From Sphaerolaimus hirsutus (lineage: Eukaryota; Nematoda; Chromadorea; Monhysterida; Sphaerolaimidae), in NCBI GenBank assembly GCA_964036195.1, contig OZ038450.1:23589208-23653207 (forward strand): a stretch of DNA of 64,000 bases, written 5' to 3'. This document shows positions 54,101 to 60,519 of this stretch, one piece after another. The translations under genes and the position numbers were made by a program. Position 1 is the stretch's first letter. Each line of letters opens with the position of its first letter. The notes beneath the pieces were generated by a model. It saw only the letters and a list, made by a program, of their open reading frames with translations. It was not told where the DNA came from and did no database searches.

Positions 54101-56040
54101 TCCTTCAATTGCAAGTCCAGCTCCACAATCTCAGCATTGACATTCATTTTCTTTGTGGTTCCAAAGGTGCCCAGCCCAATAGTTACTGCAATTTTGGGTT
54201 GAAGCTTCAACTTCTTCATGAACTGCTTTGACACAAATGTCCTCTGTGCCCCTGAATCCAAGAAGATCTTGGCACTTTGCCAAGGTACTGACTGATCCTC
54301 TGGGTTGCATGCCATTGCTTTGGCAGTTTGCATTCTGACTGGTCTGTATTGAAATGTCCCTGTTTCTGTTTGCATTTTGTTTATTGTTGCATTTGTGACA
54401 TCCACATCAATTGTTGAATTCATTGTTTCTTCTGTTGGTTGATGCAGTCTGTCTGTGGCATCCAATTTGTCCAATTTTGTGGCTGCCATTGGTTGACCTG
54501 CCATTGCCATGGAAGTCATTGTCTGTGGCTTGTTGCCCTGGTTGGTGGATTTATGCCCACCACTGCCTTTACTAGGCTGTTTCATCCCATTACTGAACTG
54601 TTCTGGACAAAGTGCTGAAGCATGTTGATTTCTGACTTTGCAGTAGAAACATCTGAGGTTGGTTCTGCATTCCCTCTTGTAATGTCCCTTTCTGGTGCAC
54701 TTGGTACATCTGTCTTTTGATTGCATCAATTTCTGCATTCGGTCTTGAGTTGTCGCATGTTTCCTGCACTCTGAGCTGAAGTGATTCCCTTCACAGAAAA
54801 TGCAATATGGGTTGCTGTTTGTTGAAGCTGAGAATGCACTGGTGGTTGTTACTGGTTTCTGATCTCTTTTCTGATGCATGTTCTTATTGAAGTTGGACTC
54901 TTGTTTATCTGATGTTTCTGTATCAGCCTCCTTCCTCTGTTCAATGATTTTTTCCAAACTGCTCAAAATGTTTGCAACTGACCATTCTTCTTCTTCACCC
55001 TTTATTTTGACAATTTCAAGTCTGATGTTGCCAGGAATTTTGGATCTGATCATCTCAACTGTTGCATAATTGTTCATGTCTTCATTCTGAGATCTGAGTT
55101 GGTACACCAGTGACTGCACTTCTCTGTGAAAACTCTGCAAGCTTTTGTAATGTCCTTTTGGTTCTGGTACTTGCTGGAGTTTTGCATACAATCTTCTTTT
55201 AATGTCTCTTGTTTTTCCATATTGCTTTTGCAGGATCTCAATTGCCAATTCATAGTTGCCCTCAACTACCCTGATTCCTTTGATGGCATCAAATGCCTCC
55301 CCAGTCACATATTTCAGCAGGTACTGGAACTTTGTGATCACTGCCATATCTGTCCTTTTGTGTATCACTTGCTCATATGATTGCCACCAAGCATCCCACT
55401 GGATGACATCACCAGTAAAGTCCCTCAACTCTAACTTAGGCAACTTCGCCTCCACCAACCTTGGTGTTGTCATCTGAGTTGTATTTGGTTGACCCTGGCT
55501 AACTGTGGTTGTTGCTGGGTTGTAGTTCTGTTGCTGAGAGAATGAGCTTGTCCCTGTGCCAGTGACTTTTTGCAGGTATTCTTCCAGTGACTGAATACCA
55601 ATGTTCAATCCAATGATTTTGTCTTCCAGCTGTTGAATCAGGTTCAAGTGTCCTTCTGCACTTTCCAAGTGTTCTGCATATTTCTGTTCTTCTTCACTCA
55701 GAATGACTTGGGATTCTTTCATGCCTTGATTTGAAAGAGCCTCTAAATTTGTCAGAACATGTCTCCATTCTATGTCTCTCTCTGTTAATTTCTGTCTACT
55801 TGCTTCACACTTGTCTCTCAGATTAGCCATAACCACTCTGGTCTGTTTGGCATTTGAGACATTTTCATGAGTGGCACTCTCTTTCACATGTGTGAAAACT
55901 GGTGCCACCTCTGCCAACAGAGTCTTTGCATGTTTCCTCTGTTGTCCCAAAATCCTTCTAATTGATCCAGAACCCACTAACTGTGGAACTGCAGTGCCAT
56001 TCCCTGACTGTGCCATGATTCCAGTTGCAGGCTGCGCCAT
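48145..56040 (-). CDS. BEL/Pao Gag-Pol-Env-like polyprotein, 2631 aa
   Basis: One ORF for all element functions. Approximate residues: 1-380 Gag with coiled coil and the BEL capsid region (LPKLELRDFTGDVIQWDAWW near 190); 410-480 three Cys/His knuckles (CIFCEGNHFSSEC, CTKCTRKGHYKREC, CFYC...HASALC); about 590 aspartic protease with DSGAQ; 880-1100 reverse transcriptase with IADIEKAFLQ (~958) and YVDN (~1045) at the YxDD position; 1215-1350 RNase H with TDASK, LWTDS and DNPAD; 1515-1560 integrase HHCC zinc finger (H...HAG..HT.......C..C); 1585-1700 integrase core with catalytic D of GMDYFGP, D of IWLDNAPQF and E of GGVYERIVG; 1945-1967 hydrophobic segment that may act as internal signal; about 1970-2600 envelope-like ectodomain with many Cys; 2505-2528 membrane anchor, then Cys-rich and basic tail. 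Protease would cut the Gag-Pol parts. How Env is released (splicing, signal peptidase or protease) is not evident. YVDN in place of YVDD occurs in BEL-type RTs to my knowledge, so it need not be inactivating. No stop or frameshift. Confidence 0.95.
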   Translation of the reverse strand: MAQPATGIMAQSGNGTAVPQLVGSGSIRRILGQQRKHAKTLLAEVAPVFTHVKESATHENVSNAKQTRVVMANLRDKCEASRQKLTERDIEWRHVLTNLEALSNQGMKESQVILSEEEQKYAEHLESAEGHLNLIQQLEDKIIGLNIGIQSLEEYLQKVTGTGTSSFSQQQNYNPATTTVSQGQPNTTQMTTPRLVEAKLPKLELRDFTGDVIQWDAWWQSYEQVIHKRTDMAVITKFQYLLKYVTGEAFDAIKGIRVVEGNYELAIEILQKQYGKTRDIKRRLYAKLQQVPEPKGHYKSLQSFHREVQSLVYQLRSQNEDMNNYATVEMIRSKIPGNIRLEIVKIKGEEEEWSVANILSSLEKIIEQRKEADTETSDKQESNFNKNMHQKRDQKPVTTTSAFSASTNSNPYCIFCEGNHFSSECRKHATTQDRMQKLMQSKDRCTKCTRKGHYKRECRTNLRCFYCKVRNQHASALCPEQFSNGMKQPSKGSGGHKSTNQGNKPQTMTSMAMAGQPMAATKLDKLDATDRLHQPTEETMNSTIDVDVTNATINKMQTETGTFQYRPVRMQTAKAMACNPEDQSVPWQSAKIFLDSGAQRTFVSKQFMKKLKLQPKIAVTIGLGTFGTTKKMNVNAEIVELDLQLKDGSRQTITANAIETLATIQPHHNLSEDDLEFIQQKWGQQANKLFAEPINSNGEQSIPDIVLGLDVYWEFMTKQDTIKLPSGMHVVKSKLGLMINGQDGTTNGDTHSNSVFTMHQATEQNYELTVNNGNSSSSIQISNPRVEEFWELETIGIKDCPIINDDEKATQQFHATTEYKDLRYHVKWPYKDCIDKLQDNKAMSLQRHKALTNRFAKDDRGKDLLQRYNKVIEEQLQKGIIEKVYGQPTDDRKIHYLAHQPVETPGKATTKLRIVYDASASIKNHLSLNDCLHRGPVILPELAGLLLRFRASSIGIIADIEKAFLQVVLQEPDRDLTRWWWYKDPTKPVMENNLQLYRFVRMPFGVISSPWLLGAVITHHLQVLVENESLANAHLLKGINDGIYVDNLIFSVDSVDLAKQKYDVIKAAFNLASMNMRDWTTNSAELRKFFNAEDQSETKEVTVLGLHWDTETDTLNISKPKGAVNPLPQKLTKRVLVQLISAIFDPMGMLCPVTVTLKALMQQIWAEIKSKGQLEWETEVPGHYNQKFAEIKELQRQVNQIKWSRTLEPIKPSEAMELHVFTDASKQAYAASAYLRQQLQNGEFAMKLIFAKSQVAPNKQKGKPITIPRLELLGLTIGARMVKFLLEQVAEWNIVKSYLWTDSICCLWWLHSNKTMACFVKNRILEIQAIQAETNVQVNKIDTADNPADIASRGCDLQELQQKEIWWTGPMGFKEELPPDFQPESELVPPDLKPEIEHEFIMPKSSIWVGMTTQQESETKNIKETPFMESEWHAVTEYWVKVAQQMQLADQIKQMKEAQKQNVPFQKHLGITGKELKFDSVKGIVKVMTRIPDMDCNQELYLLPQKGCITKLIIEHYHRSVMHAGVAHTLAELRESFWIHRGRVMTHNIIKHCVVCRKVTGRPYKHPVYGTLPQERAELHRPFHHVGMDYFGPLWYQVVNDAEQKASKKAYVLLMTCLSTRAAHLELVPNMTAAETQMAFSRFESRRNTPHKIWLDNAPQFRQLARNLPNIQWNFITPFAPWQGGVYERIVGIIKQLMRKAQAANYNPLLSWMELSTMVLEVERVSNCRPLTYVGDTMDTLQVLRPMDFLLGDHTGSNPVEKVLTENKRNQSKDPDPEYTPANNEKQKMTEIWDAIQQKKEKLWQLWQKLYLDMLRHRYNFGKQSNRDVTAEPKVGAVVLIKEQNLPRGTWKLGRIQKLNRSKDGWIRNAEVQLKSGKHIERPIVHLCPLEVQDYDGQWPEKVKTVEHGDPQNPSNKPAKPPDIRKNPHRAARRQQTYADFFMVGLQVLTIISVIMSGAKATTNWQQKYSKQFNLCTKAKNGHAIAIPDKIHCKFPVTDKVMKQEVNLWAQRLEPQKAVAYRCYIDHHIITTNMGIFGSKGIIGDIHQFERVDTNECWNAVKTQKWKEQPMMQLNDDLWSTNQTLVVNYKWCCIDKENEAINFVIGKGQVASLDGHRLVSDLQDLSACSPLAGYCHDVMHAVTVWNGTKFKHQCAYEFQGRYAGSISKQSVIIEEIQSAYSVTHKNKWPANAECVPQDAFYVDQGAIFLQFKTEMINFTVFNTKTDNKDISQIFDAPIEAVELGKIQYAAQKIIEMEKREFGLVWQQMCTMKQSQLNLIGQFFRLNPTMGIRALMSREDVHAKWAGEAVIFWECKKVKPKIVHFAGKYEGTCYKYTPVQIEPRGQLYFISPGSSDLLQHSPTEDCRHATPHYFQLDDGEWTTANGPGHVHVSTLPIELTWKGKWTAFTLNASSIFHISLANINFNLWEANYHFQKLQQLEHMTRKLTDYTASWALDPAVIKNSIAGVGQGIGGFYEGVGKEIGHIVKGTLSGSNSMCNGILKGPVQFMLNLLIIGGAIFLIGYALYMYGTYRVSKGLPLLPIKAFGTCFRAIIKLFGFCINMTTRTVRAKPKQSQRSMDNGSQRELSKLGPTVHYNAAEGEATLVQSGQNVSGQQLVNYQQHCVIQGDDIL
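56023..56039 (-). promoter_or_regulatory. Primer-binding site, overlapping the ORF start
   Basis: Immediately after the 5' LTR the minus strand reads TGGCGCAGCCTGCAACT. TGG directly after the LTR-terminal CA is the standard place and start of a tRNA primer-binding site. The primer tRNA would end in ..GCGCCA; I cannot name it. The ATG of the polyprotein spans the LTR/PBS junction, so the PBS is translated (Met-Ala-Gln-Pro). Confidence 0.65.
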
Positions 56041-56859
56041 GTTGTGGTTGTGTGGTCAGTGGTGGGTATTTTCTCCCTAGTTCATGGAAGTCAGCTTGGC
56101 TTATTGATTGAAGGTTGTGTTTGAGGTTGCTCTCTGTTGGTGTATGAAGACTGACGTGGTTGGCTTGGTTTGAGAGTTCAGGTGTCCAGGTTCAGAGATG
56201 GATGTTGTCTTTATTAGAGTAAGTTGTGAATATTTCACCAATTTTATAGCTTCCTCACAACTCTGGTAGACTATACTCACAATACTGCAGAATAGCCCTC
56301 AAGCGGCTACTTTTATAATCAACCACACGCCCACTCGTTTGTCCATTCACAATGTGGCAAATACCGCAACCTTTTTCCTAGTAAAACTTCTAATCCGATT
56401 TTACAACTGCCATGGCCCATGGCATATAAACATCAACGCTATCACAATTCCTAGTAGCCATGGCAATTGCCACAATACGATGCTAAACAGAAAACCATCC
56501 AGGGAAATGGCTATGTGCCAAGACCTACTTGGCCATGTGCCAAGACCTACCTGGCTATGTGCCAGAACCAATGATGTTAATATCACTGCCTAAACAGAAA
56601 AACCACCTGGGCTATTGGCAAGGAGCCATGACATTTAGTGTACCCAAGCGGCAAACCGTTAGTGATAAAATTAGAATAAACACATAACATTTTAAGGTAC
56701 TTACCATACCTAGGTGTGTACATGTATTAGCTCCCATGTACATATTCACTACTACCTAAATACTACCACATGTAGTGACAATGATCCTTAGAATAATTAT
56801 TAGATAAATATGCCTAAATTTTCACAAATCACTCTCTTTTTATTGCCAAGATGGCAACA
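56040..56859 (-). repeat. 5' LTR of the intact BEL element
   Basis: 820 bp, same as the copy at 47275-48094 except for one base. Its last base is also the A of the start codon of the polyprotein ORF, so there is no untranslated leader between LTR and ORF. Confidence 0.92.
56310..56317 (-). promoter_or_regulatory. TATA box in the 5' LTR
   Basis: TATAAAAG on the minus strand. About 25-30 bases downstream lies TCTGCAGTATTG, where transcription could start. The AATAAA about 100 bases further along would then fall in R, the usual LTR layout. Start site is inference. Confidence 0.55.
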
Positions 56860-57649
56860 ACTTATAAGACATTTTCCTAATCAAATATTCGTCATGGATA
56901 AATAATATAGTGCAGGAAATATCATTTGCGTGGTAAATTAATATAGTGCGCGAAACATAATTGTGCAAATAGACAAATGGACAAAATAAACCTAATTATC
57001 AATTCTCTGCATTTCTTTATCCATCCATTCTGCCACGGTCAACACACAACTAGTGAAAAAAACAACTTACAAATGCAGTGCTGTGTATGTGACAAAAAAT
57101 ACAAAAGGATGTTAGCCTATGCAGCTAAAGCAGGATGCACAGTGTGTATTTTACACAGTGTATACACACCTACCTACCTGCAAGTTTTACTTAAAGTTAT
57201 GATGAAAAAATAACTCCCCCCCTTGAATAACTCCCCACCCTTGAATAACTCCCCCTCAAAAACTCAGATAAAAAAATAACTCCCCGGGGGACTTATTCGA
57301 GGATATACGGTAAATAAAAAATGGATGGTGAGAACGTTCAAAGCATTCAATTAGGTGTTTTATTACAAATTGATGCTCTGATATTAAAATATCGCTCAAA
57401 ATTCATTAAAGAATTAGGCTATGTTCAAGTGAGAAATATGTGAAAATGTTGGTGAAATAAATAGAACGGCGCCTCCAATAGAACGGCAGGTAAAAAAGTT
57501 GATGAAAAAATAGAATGGGGAACTTCTATTAGAAGAAATACAGCAGTCAAGTACCTAAATAAATAATGTTATGTTTTCCTCAGAAAAACGTACCTACCTA
57601 TACTTGTGTTTAGGTATGATTTCGTTTTCAAAATACTTGAGTACAGGAA

Positions 57650-58042
57650 ACACGTGTATTCCTCCTGCTCTCAAATCTGGTGAATGCCATCTGTGTTTCT
57701 GCTGCTGTCATATGTGGTACAAGCTCTAAGTGTGCAGCTCTTGTACTGAAGCAAGTGATCAGAAGGACATATGCCTTCTTGTGTGCCTTCTGTCCTGACT
57801 CCTCCACCACTTGATACCACAATGGGCCAAAGTAATCCATGCCCACATGGTGAAATGGCCTGTGCAACTCCACCCTTTCTTTTGGCAGTGTTACAAACAC
57901 AGGTTGTTTGTATAACCTACTTGTGACCTTTCTGCACACCACACTATGTTTGATGATATTGTGTATCATAATTCTACCCCTGTGGATGCAAAATTTCTCC
58001 CTCAGCTCTGCCAATATCTGTGCTACACCAGCATCAGGCTGT
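57650..58042 (-). pseudogene. BEL/Pao integrase fragment
   Basis: The minus-strand frame matches the integrase of the intact element: AGVAQILAELREKFCIHRGR, SVVCRKVTSRLYK, HHVGMDYFGPLWYQVVEE, THEN STRAAHLELVP and AETQMAF.RFESRRNT, stopping before the second catalytic Asp. The frame is open, but both ends are cut. Its residues differ from the intact copy at many places, so it comes from a related but separate element. The right end is 8 bases from the target duplication of the CATAGGCGG element. Confidence 0.88.
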
Positions 58043-58225
58043 CCGGGAGGCATAGGCGGCGCAAGGTCCCAATTTGCGCTTGTGACATTCACATTCATCA
58101 AAATTTCACCTTGTGACACCCTTTTATTGGAGCCATTATGTGAAGTTGGCAGCGAGCCAAAAATTTCGAAACCACTATAAATAAAAATAATATAGGCTAA
58201 AAATAGGTATATAACCATGTATTTA

Positions 58226-59561
58226 CCGTATTTCCTCGAAATACCCCCCCCCTCGTTTGACCCCCCCCCCCCTCTCGAGTAGTGATGGAAAAAGCGCCAG
58301 GCTTTCGGCGCCAAGCGCCAAAAGCGCCATGGCGCTTTTCTGACGCCAGCGCCAAGCGCCAATGGCGCCAGAGCAAAATGGCGCCAAGCGCCAAAAGCGC
58401 CATGGCGCTTTTCTGAACCTCAGCGCCAAGCGCCAATGGCGCCAGAGGGTAATGGCGCCAAGCGCCAATAGCGCCAGCGCCAAAAAAATTCTTCTTCAAT
58501 TTGATGGTAGAAAAATGAGTGCATAACTGTGAGTGACGTACCGCTGAAGTCATAGTAGTCTATTGAACTTTTTTGCCCATTCAAACAACCACTAAATCGG
58601 GGCAAAACTTCTCAAATAATCGCTCTGGAGAGGTACATATCTTGGTCGATTTGGGGTGGGGGGTGGGGGGCTCGAGGGATAGTAGCCAAAAATTTAGCCT
58701 CAGGTTAGATAGATAGCTGAGCGCCCCGGGAATAGATAGATAGCTGGCAGACTGAACCCCTGCAAGAAAGAATTAGGAGCAAAGCACAAAAGGGGATTTA
58801 CCGCGATTATAACACCTCTGCTTTTATTGAATGTAAATGCATCTATTTAAATATATAAAGTCTACCCTTATATTAATCAATATTTATTCAGTTGCCTCAC
58901 AATGTCGATTTCACCGTATTAAAACAATTTTTTTATTAACATGGGTGGCGCTTTTTTGGCGCCATTTAAAATGCTGGCGCCAGGCGCCAATAGCGCCACC
59001 AGAAAAGGGCGCCAAGCGCCAAAAGCGCCATGGCGCTTTCTCAGACCCTAGCGCCAAGCGCCAATGGCGCCAGAGCGTTTTAGCGCCAAGCGCCAAAAGC
59101 GCCATGGCGCTTTTTGCTTTGGCGCTAGCGCCAGGCGCCAGCGCCATGGCGCTTTTCCATCACTACTCTCGAGACCACTATGAAACAATCACCCCCCCCC
59201 CTCGAAATACCCCCCCAGATTGAGTGTAAAGGGAACGTACATGACAAATGCTGCAGTTTGTGTTCTGCGTAGTGCAGAACACACGTTAAAACAATGTCGG
59301 AATCACGTTAGAACAGTGTTTATACCATCTATGTACTAATATTAGTCTACATAACCTTATAAATGGCGGTTTTTGTTGTATTTTTTGACGTCTGCGTACG
59401 TTTCAGATGACAATTTCGTACTGGGATTTGAAAATTTTTCTTGTGAAATAATAACCCCCCCCCCTCGAAATACCCACCCCCTCGTTTAACCCCCCCCCCC
59501 CCCCCCTCTCGGGACCACTATGAAACAATCACCCCCCAGGAGGTATTTCGAGGAAATATGG
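58226..59561. mobile_element. CCGTATTTCC-family MITE, itself interrupted
   Basis: CCGTATTTCCTCGAAATACC on the left, GGTATTTCGAGGAAATATGG on the right, TA on both sides (58224-58225, 59562-59563). The interior from 59217 on matches the 14351-14781 copy (GTTCTGCGTAGTGCAGAACA and flanks). A hAT-like element occupies 58280-59165. Confidence 0.82.
58280..59165. mobile_element. 886-bp hAT-like element with GGCGCCAAGCGCC repeats
   Basis: TAGTGATGGAAAAAGCGCC and GGCGCTTTTCCATCACTA are exact inverted tips with a perfect, palindromic 8-bp duplication CTCTCGAG (58272-58279, 59166-59173). Both subterminal zones are arrays of GGCGCCAAGCGCCAAAAGCG. The centre (58490-58940) is ordinary AT-rich sequence with a GATAGATAGC repeat. 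It is the innermost and so the youngest layer here. Confidence 0.9.
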
Positions 59562-59879
59562 TACATGAAAATAGTGATAATAAATGTGAATATTGACAAA
59601 ATATAGCAAATTTTACCAATTTTGAGCTAATTTTGAGCTTTTCGCTCTTGTTTGTACAATACACGCTTGTGAATGTCACAATATGACAGCGAAATTTCTG
59701 CTTGTGACACCAAAAATTCCGCTTGTGACGTTCACAAGCGCACAAGCACTTATGCCGCCTATGCTGGGAGGGGCACATACAGTATGTGCCCTGCATGTGC
59801 CTGGTATGTATGTTTCCAATATTTGGGCACATGCAGGCATTTTAGAAAAAACACTTGAAGATTTAAATACTTTTTTCCA

Positions 59880-60385
59880 AAGGGTTTGGCATCATTAATG
59901 GTGCCACAGCAAAATATTGCAAAAGCAAAAAGTGCCGTGGCTCTTCAGCCATCAGGCGCCATTTTGCCATCGTGCCATTGGCACTTGGTGCTGCGGTTAA
60001 CAAAAGCGCCATGTACTTTTGACGCTTGTCACGATATTGCTGTGGCACTTTTTCCACCACATCCCACAACCACTGTAACAGCAAAAAATGGATCCGTGAA
60101 GCGTGTGGAAGCGGGCTGGATGCGCGTGAAGCGGCGCGCTTCCACACGCTTCCACACGCTTCCACCAACATCACGAAAATCTGGGTGAAGTGTCTTCCAC
60201 ACGCTTCACCTAGCTTCACCGCGCGCTTCACGCGCATCCAAACGTGTGGAAGACACTTCACTGCACTGGCGCTTCCACACGCTTCCCCCACGCATACATG
60301 TGTGTGGTAGCACCATGGAAGGAAGCGTGAAGGCCTTCACGCAGATTTTCGTGATGTGTGTGGAAGCGCTGGCATGCTTGGTGAA
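59880..60385. repeat. CTTCCACACGCTTC repeat cluster
   Basis: About nine copies of CTTCCACACGCTTC or its complement GAAGCGTGTGGAAG between 60095 and 60370, with a central GCGCGCTTCACGCGCATCC palindrome. Flanking zones have GTGCCATTGGCACTTGG-like phrases. The look is that of the subterminal arrays of the hAT-like elements, but tips were not found. The ORFs are repeat-derived. Confidence 0.6.
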
Positions 60386-60519
60386 GCAATAAAGTATAAA
60401 ACAATAAAAAAATATAACACAAAATAACAAAAAATTTATAAAAAAAATGTAAAAAATAATATAACATTAAAAAATTCAATTAAATTTTTGAATCCAGAGG
60501 GTTGCTGTCATTTTTAGAA

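Larger units (their letters stand above)
47275..56859 (-). mobile_element. Intact BEL/Pao retrotransposon (fourth layer)
   Basis: 9585 bp on the minus strand, with 820-bp LTRs at both ends and a perfect 5-bp duplication ACTTA (47270-47274, 56860-56864). The target, reconstructed as ATAACTTATAAGAC, matches the older LTR copy near 10281 (ATAACTTATAAAAC), which proves the insertion was into that LTR. One uninterrupted ORF fills the interior. By reading, the two LTRs differ at a single base (C at 47738, G at 56503), so the insertion is very recent. Probably competent for transposition, though that cannot be shown from sequence. Confidence 0.95.
46150..57046 (-). mobile_element. Third layer: solo LTR of the older BEL family, split
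   Basis: The LTR is 46150-47274 plus 56865-57046, 1307 bp once the intact element and its duplicated ACTTA are set aside, against 1306 bp for the copy at 9169-10474. It starts TGTGATGAAGCCACCGAA and ends ACGGTCAACACA, flanked by a perfect 5-bp duplication CAACT (46145-46149, 57047-57051), as expected for BEL/Pao. A lone LTR with its duplication means the rest of that element was lost by LTR-LTR recombination. Confidence 0.88.
45995..57310. mobile_element. Second layer: TA-flanked CCGTATATCC MITE
   Basis: CCGTATATCCTCGAATAAG at the left and CTTATTCGAGGATATACGG at the right, each flanked by TA (45993-45994, 57311-57312). Inside both ends are CTTGAATAACTCCCC repeats and a TGATGAAAAAATAACTCC phrase. 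It encloses the solo LTR. A right half of another copy is at 62995-63098 and a bare right tip at 31174-31198. Confidence 0.8.
45816..57545. mobile_element. Outermost MITE of the four-level nest
   Basis: TGCCGTATTTCTTCTAATAG at the left and CTATTAGAAGAAATACAGCA at the right are inverted tips differing at one base. Inside both ends are AATAGAACGGCACCTCCAAT repeats (45833-45955 and 57460-57490). All 11.3 kb between is later insertions. Without them the element would be roughly 400 bp. No TA or 8-bp duplication was recognised at its ends. Confidence 0.7.
58051..59763. mobile_element. CATAGGCGG-family MITE split by two later insertions
   Basis: Left tip CATAGGCGGCGCAAGGTCCC, right tip CACTTATGCCGCCTATG. 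Flanks CCGGGAGG (58043-58050) and CTGGGAGG (59764-59771) match at seven of eight positions. Removing the inner element (58226-59561) leaves about 380 bp with the usual CTTGTGACATTCACA motifs at both ends. Confidence 0.78.

Noticed and set aside
48356..55477. Many plus-strand ORFs of 60-126 residues across the BEL element
   Set aside because: They are shadows of the 2631-codon minus-strand polyprotein and show no independent family resemblance.
58283..59165. GGCGCC arrays as CRISPR or bacterial repeat structure
   Set aside because: Units are of irregular length without unique spacers, and lie within a hAT-like element with 8-bp duplication in an intron-bearing animal genome.
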